Below, piece by piece: positions 33,483-44,948 of a DNA stretch of 45,505 nucleotides. Both the position numbers and the translations under genes were made by a program. The stretch is taken from assembly GCA_029907475.1 (NCBI GenBank), contig JARYLU010000022.1:1-45505 (forward strand). The letters are read 5' to 3'. A model generated the notes under the pieces. That model made no database searches. It had not been told where the DNA came from and was given only the letters and a program-made list of their open reading frames with translations. The stretch is from Bacillota bacterium. Lineage in GTDB: Bacteria; Bacillota; DSM-12270; Thermacetogeniales; Thermacetogeniaceae. Each line of letters opens with the position of its first letter. The first letter of the stretch is position 1.

Positions 33483-35597
33483 ATGTCTGGAATTGAAAAA
33501 CTACTTGTACTGGCACCCGTTGGATCAGTTCTGGCCGTGCTCTTTGCGGGATATCTCGCATACATCGTGATTAAGCGCTACGATGAAGGCCCGGCGGAAG
33601 TGGTCTTTATCGCCGAAGCGATCAGGGAAGGCGCAAAAGCTTATATCAAGCGCCAATACGGTGGAGTAGCCCTTTTCTTTGCTGTTATGTTCATTGTTCT
33701 TTTAATTATTGCCTGGAAGGGTTACCTCACTTTCTTCACGCCCTTCGCCTTTCTTACGGGAGGCTTCTTCTCCGGTCTTGCCGGTTTCATCGGAATGACG
33801 ATGGCCACCAATTCCAGCGCCCGGACGGCGATGGCCGCCCGGGAAAGCCTTAATAAAGCGCTCCGGGTTGCCTTTGCCGGAGGCGCAGTGATGGGCCTGG
33901 TAGTAGTCGGTCTCGGACTTCTCGACCTGAGCATCTGGTACTACGTACTCGATTATATCTACCGCGACCTCGATACCGCCGTACGGATCCAGAATATTAC
34001 CAGCACCATGCTGACATTCGGCATGGGTGCCAGCGCCCAGGCGCTTTTTGCCCGCGTTGGGGGCGGAATTTTTACCAAGGCCGCTGACGTGGGTGCGGAT
34101 CTGGTGGGGAAAGTGGAGGCCAACATTCCCGAAGACGACCCCCGTAACCCCGCTGTAATCGCCGATAACGTGGGAGACAACGTAGGTGACGTCGCCGGAA
34201 TGGGAGCCGACCTCTACGAATCTTACGTGGGTTCAATCGTAGCGACTGCGGCCCTTGCGGTGGCTGCCGGGCACGGCGTTGCCGGCGTGAGCGTCCCCAT
34301 GATTATGGCGGCAGTAGGTGTCCTTGCCTCGATCATCGGGACTTTCTTCGTCCGGTCCGGTGAGAACGCGGAGCAAGGAGTGCTGCTGGCAGCGCTGCGC
34401 CGGGGAATCTTTACCAGTGCTTTCATTATTGCGGTCGTTTCCTTCGTGCTCGTGTGGGCTGCCTTAGGTCTGGAACAAATCGGCGTCTACTTCTCGGTCC
34501 TCGCCGGTTTGATCGCAGGTGTCATCATCGGGTTGAGTACCGAGTACTTCACGTCGGGAGAATACCGTCCGACGCGGTTGGTTGCCAATTCCGCGGTAAC
34601 AGGCCATGCCACCGTCATCATCAGCGGGATGGCGACCGGAATGATGTCCACCGCAATCCCCGTTGTGGTTGTAGGTGCAGCAGTAATGTTAAGCTTTTTC
34701 CTTTCCGGTGGTGCAGTCAATTACAACGCAGGGCTTTACGGCGTAGGGATTGCGGCGGTCGGAATGTTGAGCACGCTGGGAATTACCCTGGCGACAGATG
34801 CCTACGGCCCGATCGCCGATAACGCCGGGGGGATTGCCCAGATGTCCCATCAAGATCCGGTCGTCCGGAAGCGGACAGACGCCCTCGACGCCCTGGGGAA
34901 TACCACCGCCGCGACCGGAAAGGGGTTCGCGATCGGTTCTGCGGCACTGACCGCCCTGGCTTTAATCGCCGCCTACCGCGACCAAATCGAAATCATCATG
35001 CAGCGGGATAATTTGCACCTGATCCTCAATTTCTCAATCTTAAATCCGAAAGTTCTGGTCGGGCTCTTCCTGGGGGCAATGCTGCCCTTCTTCTTCGGGT
35101 CCCTGACAATGAACGCAGTGGGGCGCGCGGCCCAGAAAATCGTTCTCGAGGTGAGACGCCAGTTTAAAGAAATTCCCGGCCTGATGGAAGGAAAAGCGCG
35201 CGCCAATTACGCAAGCGCGGTGGGGATCTGTACCCGCGCCGCCCAGATCGAAATGATCGCGCCTGCCTTAACTGCAATCCTGGCTCCTATAGTAGTTGGG
35301 ATCTTCCTGGGTGTAGAGGGAGTCGCCGGGTTGCTGGGGGGAGCAGTAGTAGCCGGATTTGTTCTCGCCGTGATGATGGCCAACTCCGGTGGAACCTGGG
35401 ACAATGCCAAGAAACACATCGAAGAAGGAGCCCACGGCGGGAAAGGTTCCGAACCTCATAAGGCAGCGGTTACGGGAGACACGGTAGGCGACCCGTTCAA
35501 AGATACCTCGGGCCCCTCTTTAAACATCCTCATCAAGCTGATGTCAATGGTTTCCATCGTTTTTACCGCGTTCGTCCTGCACAACGCCTTATTTTAG
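33483..35597 (+). CDS. hppA: Membrane-bound ion-pumping pyrophosphatase
   Basis: 704 residues with about 16 membrane segments, full length. Hydrolyses PPi and pumps H+ or Na+ across the membrane. Pyrophosphate-binding motifs: [31 protein letters not shown] and the C-terminal [14 protein letters not shown]. In [15 protein letters not shown] the alanine after GNTTA marks the K+-dependent subfamily (K+-independent enzymes have lysine there). Whether it moves H+ or Na+ cannot be decided by eye. Strong promoter, Shine-Dalgarno GGAAAGGAG and its own terminator: a single-gene unit inserted in opposite orientation between secG and rnr. Useful for energy-limited anaerobes. Confidence 0.96.
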   Translation: MSGIEKLLVLAPVGSVLAVLFAGYLAYIVIKRYDEGPAEVVFIAEAIREGAKAYIKRQYGGVALFFAVMFIVLLIIAWKGYLTFFTPFAFLTGGFFSGLAGFIGMTMATNSSARTAMAARESLNKALRVAFAGGAVMGLVVVGLGLLDLSIWYYVLDYIYRDLDTAVRIQNITSTMLTFGMGASAQALFARVGGGIFTKAADVGADLVGKVEANIPEDDPRNPAVIADNVGDNVGDVAGMGADLYESYVGSIVATAALAVAAGHGVAGVSVPMIMAAVGVLASIIGTFFVRSGENAEQGVLLAALRRGIFTSAFIIAVVSFVLVWAALGLEQIGVYFSVLAGLIAGVIIGLSTEYFTSGEYRPTRLVANSAVTGHATVIISGMATGMMSTAIPVVVVGAAVMLSFFLSGGAVNYNAGLYGVGIAAVGMLSTLGITLATDAYGPIADNAGGIAQMSHQDPVVRKRTDALDALGNTTAATGKGFAIGSAALTALALIAAYRDQIEIIMQRDNLHLILNFSILNPKVLVGLFLGAMLPFFFGSLTMNAVGRAAQKIVLEVRRQFKEIPGLMEGKARANYASAVGICTRAAQIEMIAPALTAILAPIVVGIFLGVEGVAGLLGGAVVAGFVLAVMMANSGGTWDNAKKHIEEGAHGGKGSEPHKAAVTGDTVGDPFKDTSGPSLNILIKLMSMVSIVFTAFVLHNALF

Positions 35598-35629
35598 GAA
35601 TACCTCACCTGCAATTCCAAAAAATGAAA

Positions 35630-35658
35630 GCCGGTAGCAACAGTACCGGCCTTTTTTT
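35630..35658 (+). terminator. Terminator of hppA
   Basis: GCCGGTA (35630-35636) pairs with TACCGGC (35644-35650), followed by seven T residues. Confidence 0.93.
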
Positions 35659-35689
35659 GTCGGTGACATCATCAGAGGATGAAAACTAA

Positions 35690-35765
35690 AGGGTTATCCT
35701 TGCAGGCGAAGCGCCATTGACCATCACTTTCCGGAGCGAGCTGAAAGGCTTGCCTGGCAATCAAG
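35690..35765 (-). repeat. Dispersed non-coding repeat, copy C (partial)
   Basis: On the minus strand it carries TTGCCAGGCAAGC, a CTCGCTCC box and GCAAGGATAACCCTTTA as in copy A, but lacks the GGTGGTGCCGCC half. It sits in the convergent gap between hppA and secG. Confidence 0.55.
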
Positions 35766-35829
35766 AACTTGAGGGCGGTCAGCTGTCGTCGGCAACGAGT
35801 TTTAGGGCGACCCGGCACTCAATGTGACC

Positions 35830-35859
35830 ATAACCGGATATTGTAGACAATAACCGGAT
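35830..35859. repeat. Direct repeat ATAACCGGAT x2
   Basis: Two identical decamers 20 nt apart (35830-35839 and 35850-35859) just downstream of secG. Same helical face; no gene start nearby, so a regulatory role is doubtful. Confidence 0.35.
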
Positions 35860-35888
35860 CACGGCAGTTAGGCGAGGGAGTCAAGGGC

Positions 35889-36113
35889 TTAAAGGATTGC
35901 GACCATTAAAGTTAAAAGCAGAAAACCAACGGCAAGAACAGTCGAGATTCTGTTCAGAAATTCATCAATCCCCTTTTTCTTGCCTAATAAAGACTGGGCT
36001 CCCCCGGCAATCACTCCGGATAAACCGGCGCTCCTCCCTGACTGCAGCAGGATCGTCGCAATCAAACCGAGACTGAACATGATTTGAAAAACAAGTAAAA
36101 TAGTTTTGAGCAA
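35889..36113 (-). CDS. secG: Preprotein translocase subunit SecG
   Basis: 74 residues, two hydrophobic segments separated by the conserved Q-S-G-R-x-x-G-L-S and GGAQSLLGKKK loop. Auxiliary subunit of the SecYEG protein-conducting channel. It lies 39 nt after eno as the last gene of the glycolytic operon, a common arrangement in Clostridia and Bacilli. Confidence 0.93.
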   Translation of the reverse strand: MLKTILLVFQIMFSLGLIATILLQSGRSAGLSGVIAGGAQSLLGKKKGIDEFLNRISTVLAVGFLLLTLMVAIL

Positions 36114-36152
36114 GCTGCCCTCCTCCTTCCCGTTTCCTTAAACAACTTTATT

Positions 36153-37466
<1,314 letters not shown>

Positions 37467-37472
37467 TTAAAG

Positions 37473-39029
37473 TTAAACACTTGCCCGTACAGGTAAAAGT
37501 AAAGAACGTCCGGTCATTTCCGGAGGCTGGGGAATTCCCAGGATCTCCAAAATCGTCGGAGCGAGATCCTCCAGGGCGCCCCCGTCTCTCAAGGGAGAAC
37601 CCCGGTACCTTTCCCCTACCAGGATCAACGGCACCTCATTCGTAGTGTGGGCCGTATGGGGCTCTTCTCCGCCCTCTTCCAGCATCTGTTCGGCATTACC
37701 GTGATCTGAGGTAATCAGGGCAACGCCCTCTTTGCCAATAATCGCTGTAACCACGCGCCCGAGACAGTCATCCACAACTTCGAGGGCCTTCACCGCTGCC
37801 TCCAGCACCCCAGTATGGCCGATCATATCAGGGTTGGCGTAATTCAAAACGATGACATCGTAGGTGTCCTTTTTGATTTCCGCAAGAACCCTTTCCGTCA
37901 CCTCATAGGCGCTCATCTCTGGTTTTAAATCATAAGTCGCCACCTTTGGCGACGGGATTAAAACCCGGTCCTCCCCGGGGTTCGGCTCCTCGACCCCGCC
38001 GTTAAAGAAGAAGGTTACGTGAGCGTATTTTTCCGTTTCGGCAATCCGCAACTGCCTTAAACCCCGTGCCGCCAGGACCTCGCCCAGGGTGTTTTTCAGG
38101 CTCTGGGGCGGAAAAGCGACCGGCGCCGGGATAGTCACATCGTACTGGGTCATGCAAACGAAATGGACTCCAGGGTATCCATTTTTCCTGGCAAACCCCT
38201 CGAACTCCCGGTCTGTGAAGGCGCGCGTGATTTCCCGCGCCCGGTCGGCCCGGAAATTGTAAAAAATAATGACATCCCCGGGTTCTACCTTTCCTTTTGG
38301 GTTCCCGTGGGCATCAACAATCACCGTGGGAAGCACAAACTCATCAGTGACCCCGGCCTCGTACGACCTTTCGACAGCAGCCCGGGGGAGGGTTGCCTTT
38401 TCCCCTTTCCCGTAAACGAGAGCGTCAAAGGCCTTTTCTACCCGGTCCCACCGCCTGTCCCGGTCCATCGCGTAGTACCGCCCCATGACCGTAGCAATCA
38501 CTCCGGTCCCGAGCTCGCGGCACTTCTTTTCTACAGCCTGGAGGTAATCTTTCGCACTGGCAGGAGGGACATCCCGTCCGTCGAGAAAGGCGTGGATGAA
38601 GACGCGGGGAAGCCCGTGTCTCTGTGCCATCTCCAGGAGGGCGAAGAGGTGCGTGAGGTGGCTGTGCACGCCCCCGTCAGAAACCAGCCCGAACAGGTGC
38701 AGGGAGGCTTCGCGCTCCCGCGCCTTTTGCATCGCCTCAACAAGGACCGGATTTGCGAAAAAATCCCCCGTCCGGATCGCCTTGCTGATTCTGGTAATGT
38801 CCTGATAGACCACACGGCCCGCTCCGATATTGAGATGACCCACCTCCGAGTTTCCCATTTGCCCCTCCGGAAGCCCGACCGCTTCTCCCGAAGCGACAAG
38901 GGTAGTAGCGGGATATTTTTCCCTCAACCGGAGAAAGTTCGGAATTCGGGCGAGAGAAACGGCATTACCCCTGATCTCCCCGGCACAACCCCAACCGTCC
39001 AAAATGATCAATGCCAGCGGGCGTTTCAA
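37473..39029 (-). CDS. gpmI: 2,3-bisphosphoglycerate-independent phosphoglycerate mutase
   Basis: 518 residues. Interconverts 3- and 2-phosphoglycerate by a Mn2+-dependent phosphoserine mechanism. Catalytic serine in [15 protein letters not shown]; metal ligands in the first block (ILDGWG) and in [11 protein letters not shown] near the C-terminus; the DGRDVPP loop is present. Its start overlaps the tpiA stop by four bases (ATGA), indicating translational coupling. Confidence 0.97.
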   Translation of the reverse strand: MKRPLALIILDGWGCAGEIRGNAVSLARIPNFLRLREKYPATTLVASGEAVGLPEGQMGNSEVGHLNIGAGRVVYQDITRISKAIRTGDFFANPVLVEAMQKAREREASLHLFGLVSDGGVHSHLTHLFALLEMAQRHGLPRVFIHAFLDGRDVPPASAKDYLQAVEKKCRELGTGVIATVMGRYYAMDRDRRWDRVEKAFDALVYGKGEKATLPRAAVERSYEAGVTDEFVLPTVIVDAHGNPKGKVEPGDVIIFYNFRADRAREITRAFTDREFEGFARKNGYPGVHFVCMTQYDVTIPAPVAFPPQSLKNTLGEVLAARGLRQLRIAETEKYAHVTFFFNGGVEEPNPGEDRVLIPSPKVATYDLKPEMSAYEVTERVLAEIKKDTYDVIVLNYANPDMIGHTGVLEAAVKALEVVDDCLGRVVTAIIGKEGVALITSDHGNAEQMLEEGGEEPHTAHTTNEVPLILVGERYRGSPLRDGGALEDLAPTILEILGIPQPPEMTGRSLLLPVRASV

Positions 39030-39811
39030 ACTGCCTGCCCCCTCACTCGCGCTGTACCGCGGATAATTTCTGCAAAGGAGTCCACCTTTAAACTTGCCCC
39101 TCCAACCAGTACTCCGTCAATTTCTTCTTCCTCCATAAAAGGAACGATGTATTCAGGCGTCATGCTTCCTCCGTACAGGAACCGAACCAAATCAGCCCAG
39201 GTTTTCCCGAATATGCGCCCGGTTTCCTCACGCAAGACCCGGATCACTGCAGCCGCATCCGCAGGAGTCGCCGTTTTTCCGGTTCCGATCGCCCAAACCG
39301 GTTCGTAAGCCACAACAAGATCGGAGGGATCCTCGACCCTCAGTCCGGCCAGACCCGCACGCAGTTGCCGGAGGCAGAAGGCTTCAGCCCGCCCGGCTTC
39401 TCTGGTTGCGAGGTCTTCCCCGAGACAAAAAATAGGGCGGAGGCCGCCGGAAAGAGCAGCTTCCAGCTTCTTGCGGACAAACTCGTCGCTCTCTCCAAAG
39501 TGCGTGCGGCGCTCTGAATGACCCAGAATCACGTAGCGGCAGCCCAGGGCGTGCAGCATGGGGGCGGAAACCTCCCCGGTGTAAGCGCCTTCGGGCGCCC
39601 AGTGCATATTCTGGGCGCCCCACCTGATTTCACTCCCTGCAAGCGCCTGGGCAACGGCGGGGAGGGCCGGAAACGGGGGACAGATTACCACCTCAACCCC
39701 GGCCAGAACCACCTCTTGACGCAAGAGGGAAGCGAAGACGCCCGCCTCCCCAGGTGTTTTGTACATTTTCCAGTTCCCGGCCACTAAAGGAACCCTGTTC
39801 TGATTTTCCAC
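39026..39811 (-). CDS. tpiA: Triosephosphate isomerase
   Basis: 261 residues, TIM barrel. Active-site residues: K in GNWKMYK, H in ILGHSERR, E in [12 protein letters not shown] and the phosphate-gripping loop IGTGKTA; YGGSM lies near the end. Interconverts glyceraldehyde-3-phosphate and dihydroxyacetone phosphate. Between pgk and gpmI in the operon. Confidence 0.97.
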   Translation of the reverse strand: MENQNRVPLVAGNWKMYKTPGEAGVFASLLRQEVVLAGVEVVICPPFPALPAVAQALAGSEIRWGAQNMHWAPEGAYTGEVSAPMLHALGCRYVILGHSERRTHFGESDEFVRKKLEAALSGGLRPIFCLGEDLATREAGRAEAFCLRQLRAGLAGLRVEDPSDLVVAYEPVWAIGTGKTATPADAAAVIRVLREETGRIFGKTWADLVRFLYGGSMTPEYIVPFMEEEEIDGVLVGGASLKVDSFAEIIRGTARVRGQAV

Positions 39812-39849
39812 TTCTCCTGCTCCTCTCTTGAGGCCAAAATCCCGCTAGC

Positions 39850-41073
39850 TTAGTTTTTGGCGAGAACGGCAACACCGGGAAGCTCTTTTCCTTCAAGAAA
39901 TTCCAGAGAGGCGCCTCCCCCGGTAGAGGCATGGGTAACCAGACCGGCTACCCCTGTTCTTTCTAAAACAGCCAGCGTATCTCCCCCGCCAACCACAGAA
40001 GTCAAACCCGGCCGGGCGAGGGCTCGCGCGACCGCCTCGCTCCCGCGGGCAAATTCCGGCTGCTCAAATACCCCCAGGGGTCCGTTCCAGAAAACGGTTT
40101 TTGCCTTTTGAATCAACCGGGTGAAGTGCTCTGTAGTCCGGGGGCCGATATCAAGAGCGCGCCACCCCTCAGGCACCTCCCCGGGTGAAACGATTCTGGT
40201 CTCACCTGCCCCGGAATTTTGAGAAATCACCAGGTCTACCGGGAGTTCCACCGCGACGCCCCCCGCGCGGGCGCGCCGGAGGAAGTCCCGCGCAAACCCG
40301 ACGCTTTCTTCATCTACCAGGGAATTCCCCAGCCCGTACCCTTCTGCCCGCAGGAAGGTATTCGCCATCCCGCCTCCCAGCAGAAGCTGGTCGACCTTGC
40401 CGAGGAGATTCTCCAGCACCCCGATCTTATCAGAGATCTTGGCCCCTCCGAGAACGGCCGCAAAGGGATGTTCGGGATCGGTCAAAATCCGGCCCAGGGC
40501 GTTAACCTCTTTTTCCATTAAAAAACCAGCCACGGCAGGAAGAAACTCCGCCACCCCGGCCGTCGACGCATGAGCCCGGTGCGCGGTGCCGAAAGCGTCG
40601 TTCGCATAGATGTCGGCCAGGGAGGCCAGTTTTCGTGCAAATTCGCGGTCATTGCCCTCTTCCTCGGGATGGAAGCGCAGGTTCTCCAGTAAAAGGACAT
40701 CGCCTGGACGGAGCCGCGCCACGGCGGCTTCCACGGCAGGTCCGACGCAATCATCCACCTTCTGCACTTCTTTCCCCAGCATTTCCCCCAGCTTCCGGGC
40801 TACCTCGTTCATGCGGAGTTTTTCTGCAACCTTTCCCTTAGGCCGGCCCAGGTGGCTCATTAAAATAACCTTCGCTCCTTGATCCAGCAGGTAACGAATT
40901 GTCGGCAGGGTCGCGGATATCCGGGTATCGTCTGTTATTTTTCCTGCTTCATCCAAGGGGACGTTAAAGTCAACCCGTACGAGTACCCTTTTTTCTCTCA
41001 CATCAAGATCCTTGATCGTCTTTAAGTTAAATTTGCCTCTCAATCTCCTGGCTACAATCGCTTTCGGACTCAT
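39850..41073 (-). CDS. pgk: Phosphoglycerate kinase
   Basis: About 407 residues from the ATG at 41073, which has AGGTGGGGGG 6 nt upstream; a GTG at 41118 is in frame but lacks a ribosome site. Substrate-binding RVDFNVPLD and SHLGRPKG, hinge region and the nucleotide-binding GGGDTLAVLE and STGGGASLEFLEGK are all present. Makes ATP from 1,3-bisphosphoglycerate. An N-terminal extension of about 15 residues before LKTIKDLDV is longer than usual. Second gene of the operon, 51 nt after gap. Confidence 0.96.
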   Translation of the reverse strand: MSPKAIVARRLRGKFNLKTIKDLDVREKRVLVRVDFNVPLDEAGKITDDTRISATLPTIRYLLDQGAKVILMSHLGRPKGKVAEKLRMNEVARKLGEMLGKEVQKVDDCVGPAVEAAVARLRPGDVLLLENLRFHPEEEGNDREFARKLASLADIYANDAFGTAHRAHASTAGVAEFLPAVAGFLMEKEVNALGRILTDPEHPFAAVLGGAKISDKIGVLENLLGKVDQLLLGGGMANTFLRAEGYGLGNSLVDEESVGFARDFLRRARAGGVAVELPVDLVISQNSGAGETRIVSPGEVPEGWRALDIGPRTTEHFTRLIQKAKTVFWNGPLGVFEQPEFARGSEAVARALARPGLTSVVGGGDTLAVLERTGVAGLVTHASTGGGASLEFLEGKELPGVAVLAKN

Positions 41074-41124
41074 TATAAACCCCCCACCTTTCTCAAAACC
41101 CGTGTTAACTTCCTGCACTTTTTG

Positions 41125-42150
<1,026 letters not shown>

Positions 42151-42307
42151 TTAAAAGAATCTTTCCGAGCCGGCAGACCCCGTGCCGCACCCCCGGCCGG
42201 TACCCAGCAAACTGGTCGCTCCCCCCCTTTTCGCCGGCACCGCCGTTGCAGGTCTTGAATCAGGCAAGAAGCCTCCGGGCTGTTGCAGTTTTAAAAAAGG
42301 TATGTGT

Positions 42308-42350
42308 AGTATAGTATACCGAGTTCGGACGGAATCTATAGGTCCGGAAC
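42308..42350 (-). promoter_or_regulatory. Promoter-proximal region of the gap operon with imperfect palindrome
   Basis: On the minus strand GGTATACTATACT gives two overlapping TATACT -10 candidates (about 42308-42320). Directly upstream lies an inverted repeat GTTCGGAC/GTCCGGAAC (42323-42330 and 42342-42350), a plausible operator. No good -35 is visible. It sits about 180 nt before the gap start. Regulator unknown. Confidence 0.45.
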
Positions 42351-42717
42351 GATGTTCCTTTCCAGCAGCCGCGAATGAACTTTCCAGGTAAACTTCCTGC
42401 AGAAGGGTCGTATCCAACCTTCCCGGCCGCTTGAAAATGCCGCAAAAAAACGAAGACGTCCCCTTTCGAATACAATAAATCTCTGTTTCTCTTCATTTAA
42501 GACATCATATTTATCTTTATTATATATAATATTCAACTGGAAATGCAATCCAATTACGTTTCCCTGCAAAAAATAGGCATAATCGAGCAGGAGAGGACGC
42601 ACATAATGCCGGCATGACAGGCAATTTTCTGCCTGTGTCTAGACACTCACGAAATTCTATACTCTTTTTTTAAAAAATATTGTAAAATATTACTGGTAAA
42701 ATAGTACTAAGATAGGT

Positions 42718-42732
42718 AATTGTTAAACAATT
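42718..42732. promoter_or_regulatory. Palindrome before the HD-GYP gene
   Basis: AATTGTTAAACAATT, a 15-nt palindrome perfect except for its centre, 22 nt before the HD-GYP start. It could be an operator or lie in the 5' leader. The rest of 42351-42717 is AT-rich; a 7-bp hairpin (ACAGGCA/TGCCTGT, about 42617-42636) is the only other structure seen. Confidence 0.4.
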
Positions 42733-42754
42733 CTAACTTAAAGGGGTGCCGTTT

Positions 42755-43813
42755 TTGGAGGAAGGTTTTATTACTCTTGTTCCACTGGACAAGGTTGCAC
42801 CCGGAATGAAAGCGGGGCGCACAGTATATGACGAAAAGGGCCGGGTGCTTTTGCTCGCAGGGCAGGAACTGGATAGTAAAATCATCAAGCGGCTGGCACG
42901 GTTTGGCGTGATGTCCATGTATCTTCAAATTCCGGTAGAGAACGAGAATGGTTGCCGCAACGGAGGTCATCCAGCGGATCTTATAAGGGGAGCGACCCGC
43001 CAAAAGGCTATTCATGAAGTAAAAAAGGTTATGTACCGAGTAATCAGGCAGAAGAATACATCCATCAGAAAACTGGAAAAGGTTGTACTTACAATCATCA
43101 ACGAATTGTTAGCCCTTGACGAAATCATCATTAATCTTATCGATATTCGCACCCTTAACCACTATGATTTTTGCCACTGCGTCAATGTATGTGTCTTTTC
43201 TCTGATAATTGGGATTTCTATGGGATACAACAGGGAATCCTTGCTGAATCTTGGCATGGGCGCGATTTTGCATGATCTCGGCAAACTCAAGATCCCGCGT
43301 AAAATTCTTTTGAAGCGGGAGCCATTAACCAGCGAAGAGTATGCTGCAGTGGTGCGACATACATGGTACGGGTACGAAGCGTTGAGCAGGTACCCGAATG
43401 TAGATCAAAGGGCGAAACAGGTTGTGCTGCTGCACCACGAAAGGTTTAACGGACGGGGCTACCCGTTTGGGTTGAGGGGAAAAGCAATTCCCGATTTTGC
43501 CAGAATCGCAGCTGTTTGTGATGTCTACGATGCGTTGATTACAGACCGCATTTACCGGAGGAGGTATTCTTTTGCAGAGGCGAATCGCATCCTGGTTGCG
43601 GATCAGGATTATTTCGATCCAGAAGTAGTTACCATACTGCTGGGGCATGTATGCAATTACCCTCCGGGAACACTTGTAAAGCTGGATTCCGGCCAGGTTG
43701 GAATCGTAACAGAGACATTGGCCTGGGAAAGACGCCTGCCGGCAACCCTTGAGTCTGGCATCAAAATCGTTGATCAGGGAATCGGGCAAAAATTGATCGA
43801 GGTATTCAAGTAA
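42755..43813 (+). CDS. HD-GYP domain protein, probable c-di-GMP phosphodiesterase
   Basis: About 352 residues from the TTG at 42755 (AAAGGGG 8 nt upstream); the in-frame GTG at 42746 overlaps that site. The N-terminal about 100 residues resemble a DUF3391-like or regulatory beta region (LVPLDKVAPGMKAGRTVYDEKG). The HD-GYP domain follows with ILHDLGKLKIP (HD metal ligands), HTWYGYEAL, HHERFNGRGYP (the GYP motif) and DVYDALITDR. Expected to hydrolyse cyclic di-GMP, lowering the signal for surface attachment. Followed 87 nt later by the DUF342 gene; the two may share a function in motility or surface behaviour. Confidence 0.9.
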   Translation: MEEGFITLVPLDKVAPGMKAGRTVYDEKGRVLLLAGQELDSKIIKRLARFGVMSMYLQIPVENENGCRNGGHPADLIRGATRQKAIHEVKKVMYRVIRQKNTSIRKLEKVVLTIINELLALDEIIINLIDIRTLNHYDFCHCVNVCVFSLIIGISMGYNRESLLNLGMGAILHDLGKLKIPRKILLKREPLTSEEYAAVVRHTWYGYEALSRYPNVDQRAKQVVLLHHERFNGRGYPFGLRGKAIPDFARIAAVCDVYDALITDRIYRRRYSFAEANRILVADQDYFDPEVVTILLGHVCNYPPGTLVKLDSGQVGIVTETLAWERRLPATLESGIKIVDQGIGQKLIEVFK

Positions 43814-43900
43814 TTTTATCATCAATCGTACTTTTTAAAAATGTTCAGGTTTGACCATTGGCATGGGAACTGCCTGAAAAAACAGGAGGTTGATTGGGCA

Positions 43901-44948
43901 ATGGAGTGGCTTGATAGGAAACCTTCCGATTGTAAGTGGACGCAAGTAATACACACACACACGGGGGGGGGGGGGGGGACCAGAAGATAGCGACGGCAAA
44001 GTTGCCGTCATCGGAGGCAAATTAAAAATTTGGAACCCCCGTGGCCGGGGACGCTACCCGACTGTTACCCCGGGAAAAGATGTTCAAATTTACCTGAACG
44101 GTTTACTGGTAAAAGATACCGTCGTGGTTTGCGAGGAAGACGAAATCGAAATTAGATTGCCGTCCGAACCGGCAGAACTCATATACCAGGTGAGAGTAAG
44201 TGAAGACAAGTTTACCGCCTTTATTAAGGTCGAAAAGAAGGCGGGTAACTGCTACTGTCTACAAGACACTGAACCAGGCACCAGTATTGTTTTAAGAACC
44301 ACTAAAAAAGAGGAAAAGGAAGCGGCGTTACCCCCGATTGACCACATCATCGAGGACATAAAGCGACAGGGGATAGTTTTTGGTATCGACAGAGACGCAG
44401 TATCCAGAGCCTTTACCGTAGATTGTGGGAAGGATGTAGTTATTGCACAGGGGATACCGGTTACGTCGCCTGTGGATGAAAAGGTCGAGTATATTTTTCT
44501 GAACAACCAGGAAGAAACTGAGGAGAAGATTACTCTGGAAAATGCAGATCGTGTCGATTACCGGGAGCGAAGAAAATATCTTTGCGTCGAGCCAGGCGAA
44601 GTTCTGGCCTTAAAGCATCCGCCACAGTTTGGGAAACACGGGATAAATGTTTACGGGGAAGTAATAGAACCCCCCTTGCCAAAATTCCAAGAGATTCGGG
44701 TAAAAGACAATGTCCGCCTGATAGAGGCGGGAAAAAAAGCGGTTGCCGTGAAGAGCGGGAGGCCGGTCCTGAAAAACAACTTCCTCTTTGTTTTGCCTTT
44801 ACTTGTAATTGAAGGCAATGTGGACATGACTACCGGCAACGTCAGTTTTAAAGGAGATGTGGTTATCAACGGTAATGTTCAGGAGGGAATGAAGGTACGA
44901 GCTACAGGAATGGTAGAAGTATTCATCCGTGATCGGTTTACCAGTTAA
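43901..44948 (+). pseudogene. DUF342/FapA-like protein, out of frame at a G16 tract and 3'-truncated
   Basis: An ATG at 43901 with AGGAGGT 10 nt upstream opens MEWLDRKPSDCKWTQV and runs into (AC)6-G16. With 16 Gs the frame stops a few codons later; with 15 or 18 Gs it joins the long frame PEDSDGKVAVIGGKL that continues to 44948 as a DUF342 protein (FapA N-terminal region, then beta-helix strands such as IEGNVDMTTGNVSFKGDV and VINGNVQEGMKV). The C-terminal part stops abruptly at about 44924, where IS sequence begins; FapA proteins are normally about 450-600 residues. Translation restart from a GTG at 44124 would make a partial protein. FapA-type proteins act in flagellar assembly, but the role here is unknown. 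Confidence 0.75.
43951..43978 (+). repeat. (AC)6 followed by G16: candidate phase-variation tract
   Basis: Simple-sequence tract at codons 17-26 of the DUF342 frame. The current length puts the gene out of frame; a change of -1 or +2 G restores it. Length read from an assembly may be unreliable. Confidence 0.8.
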
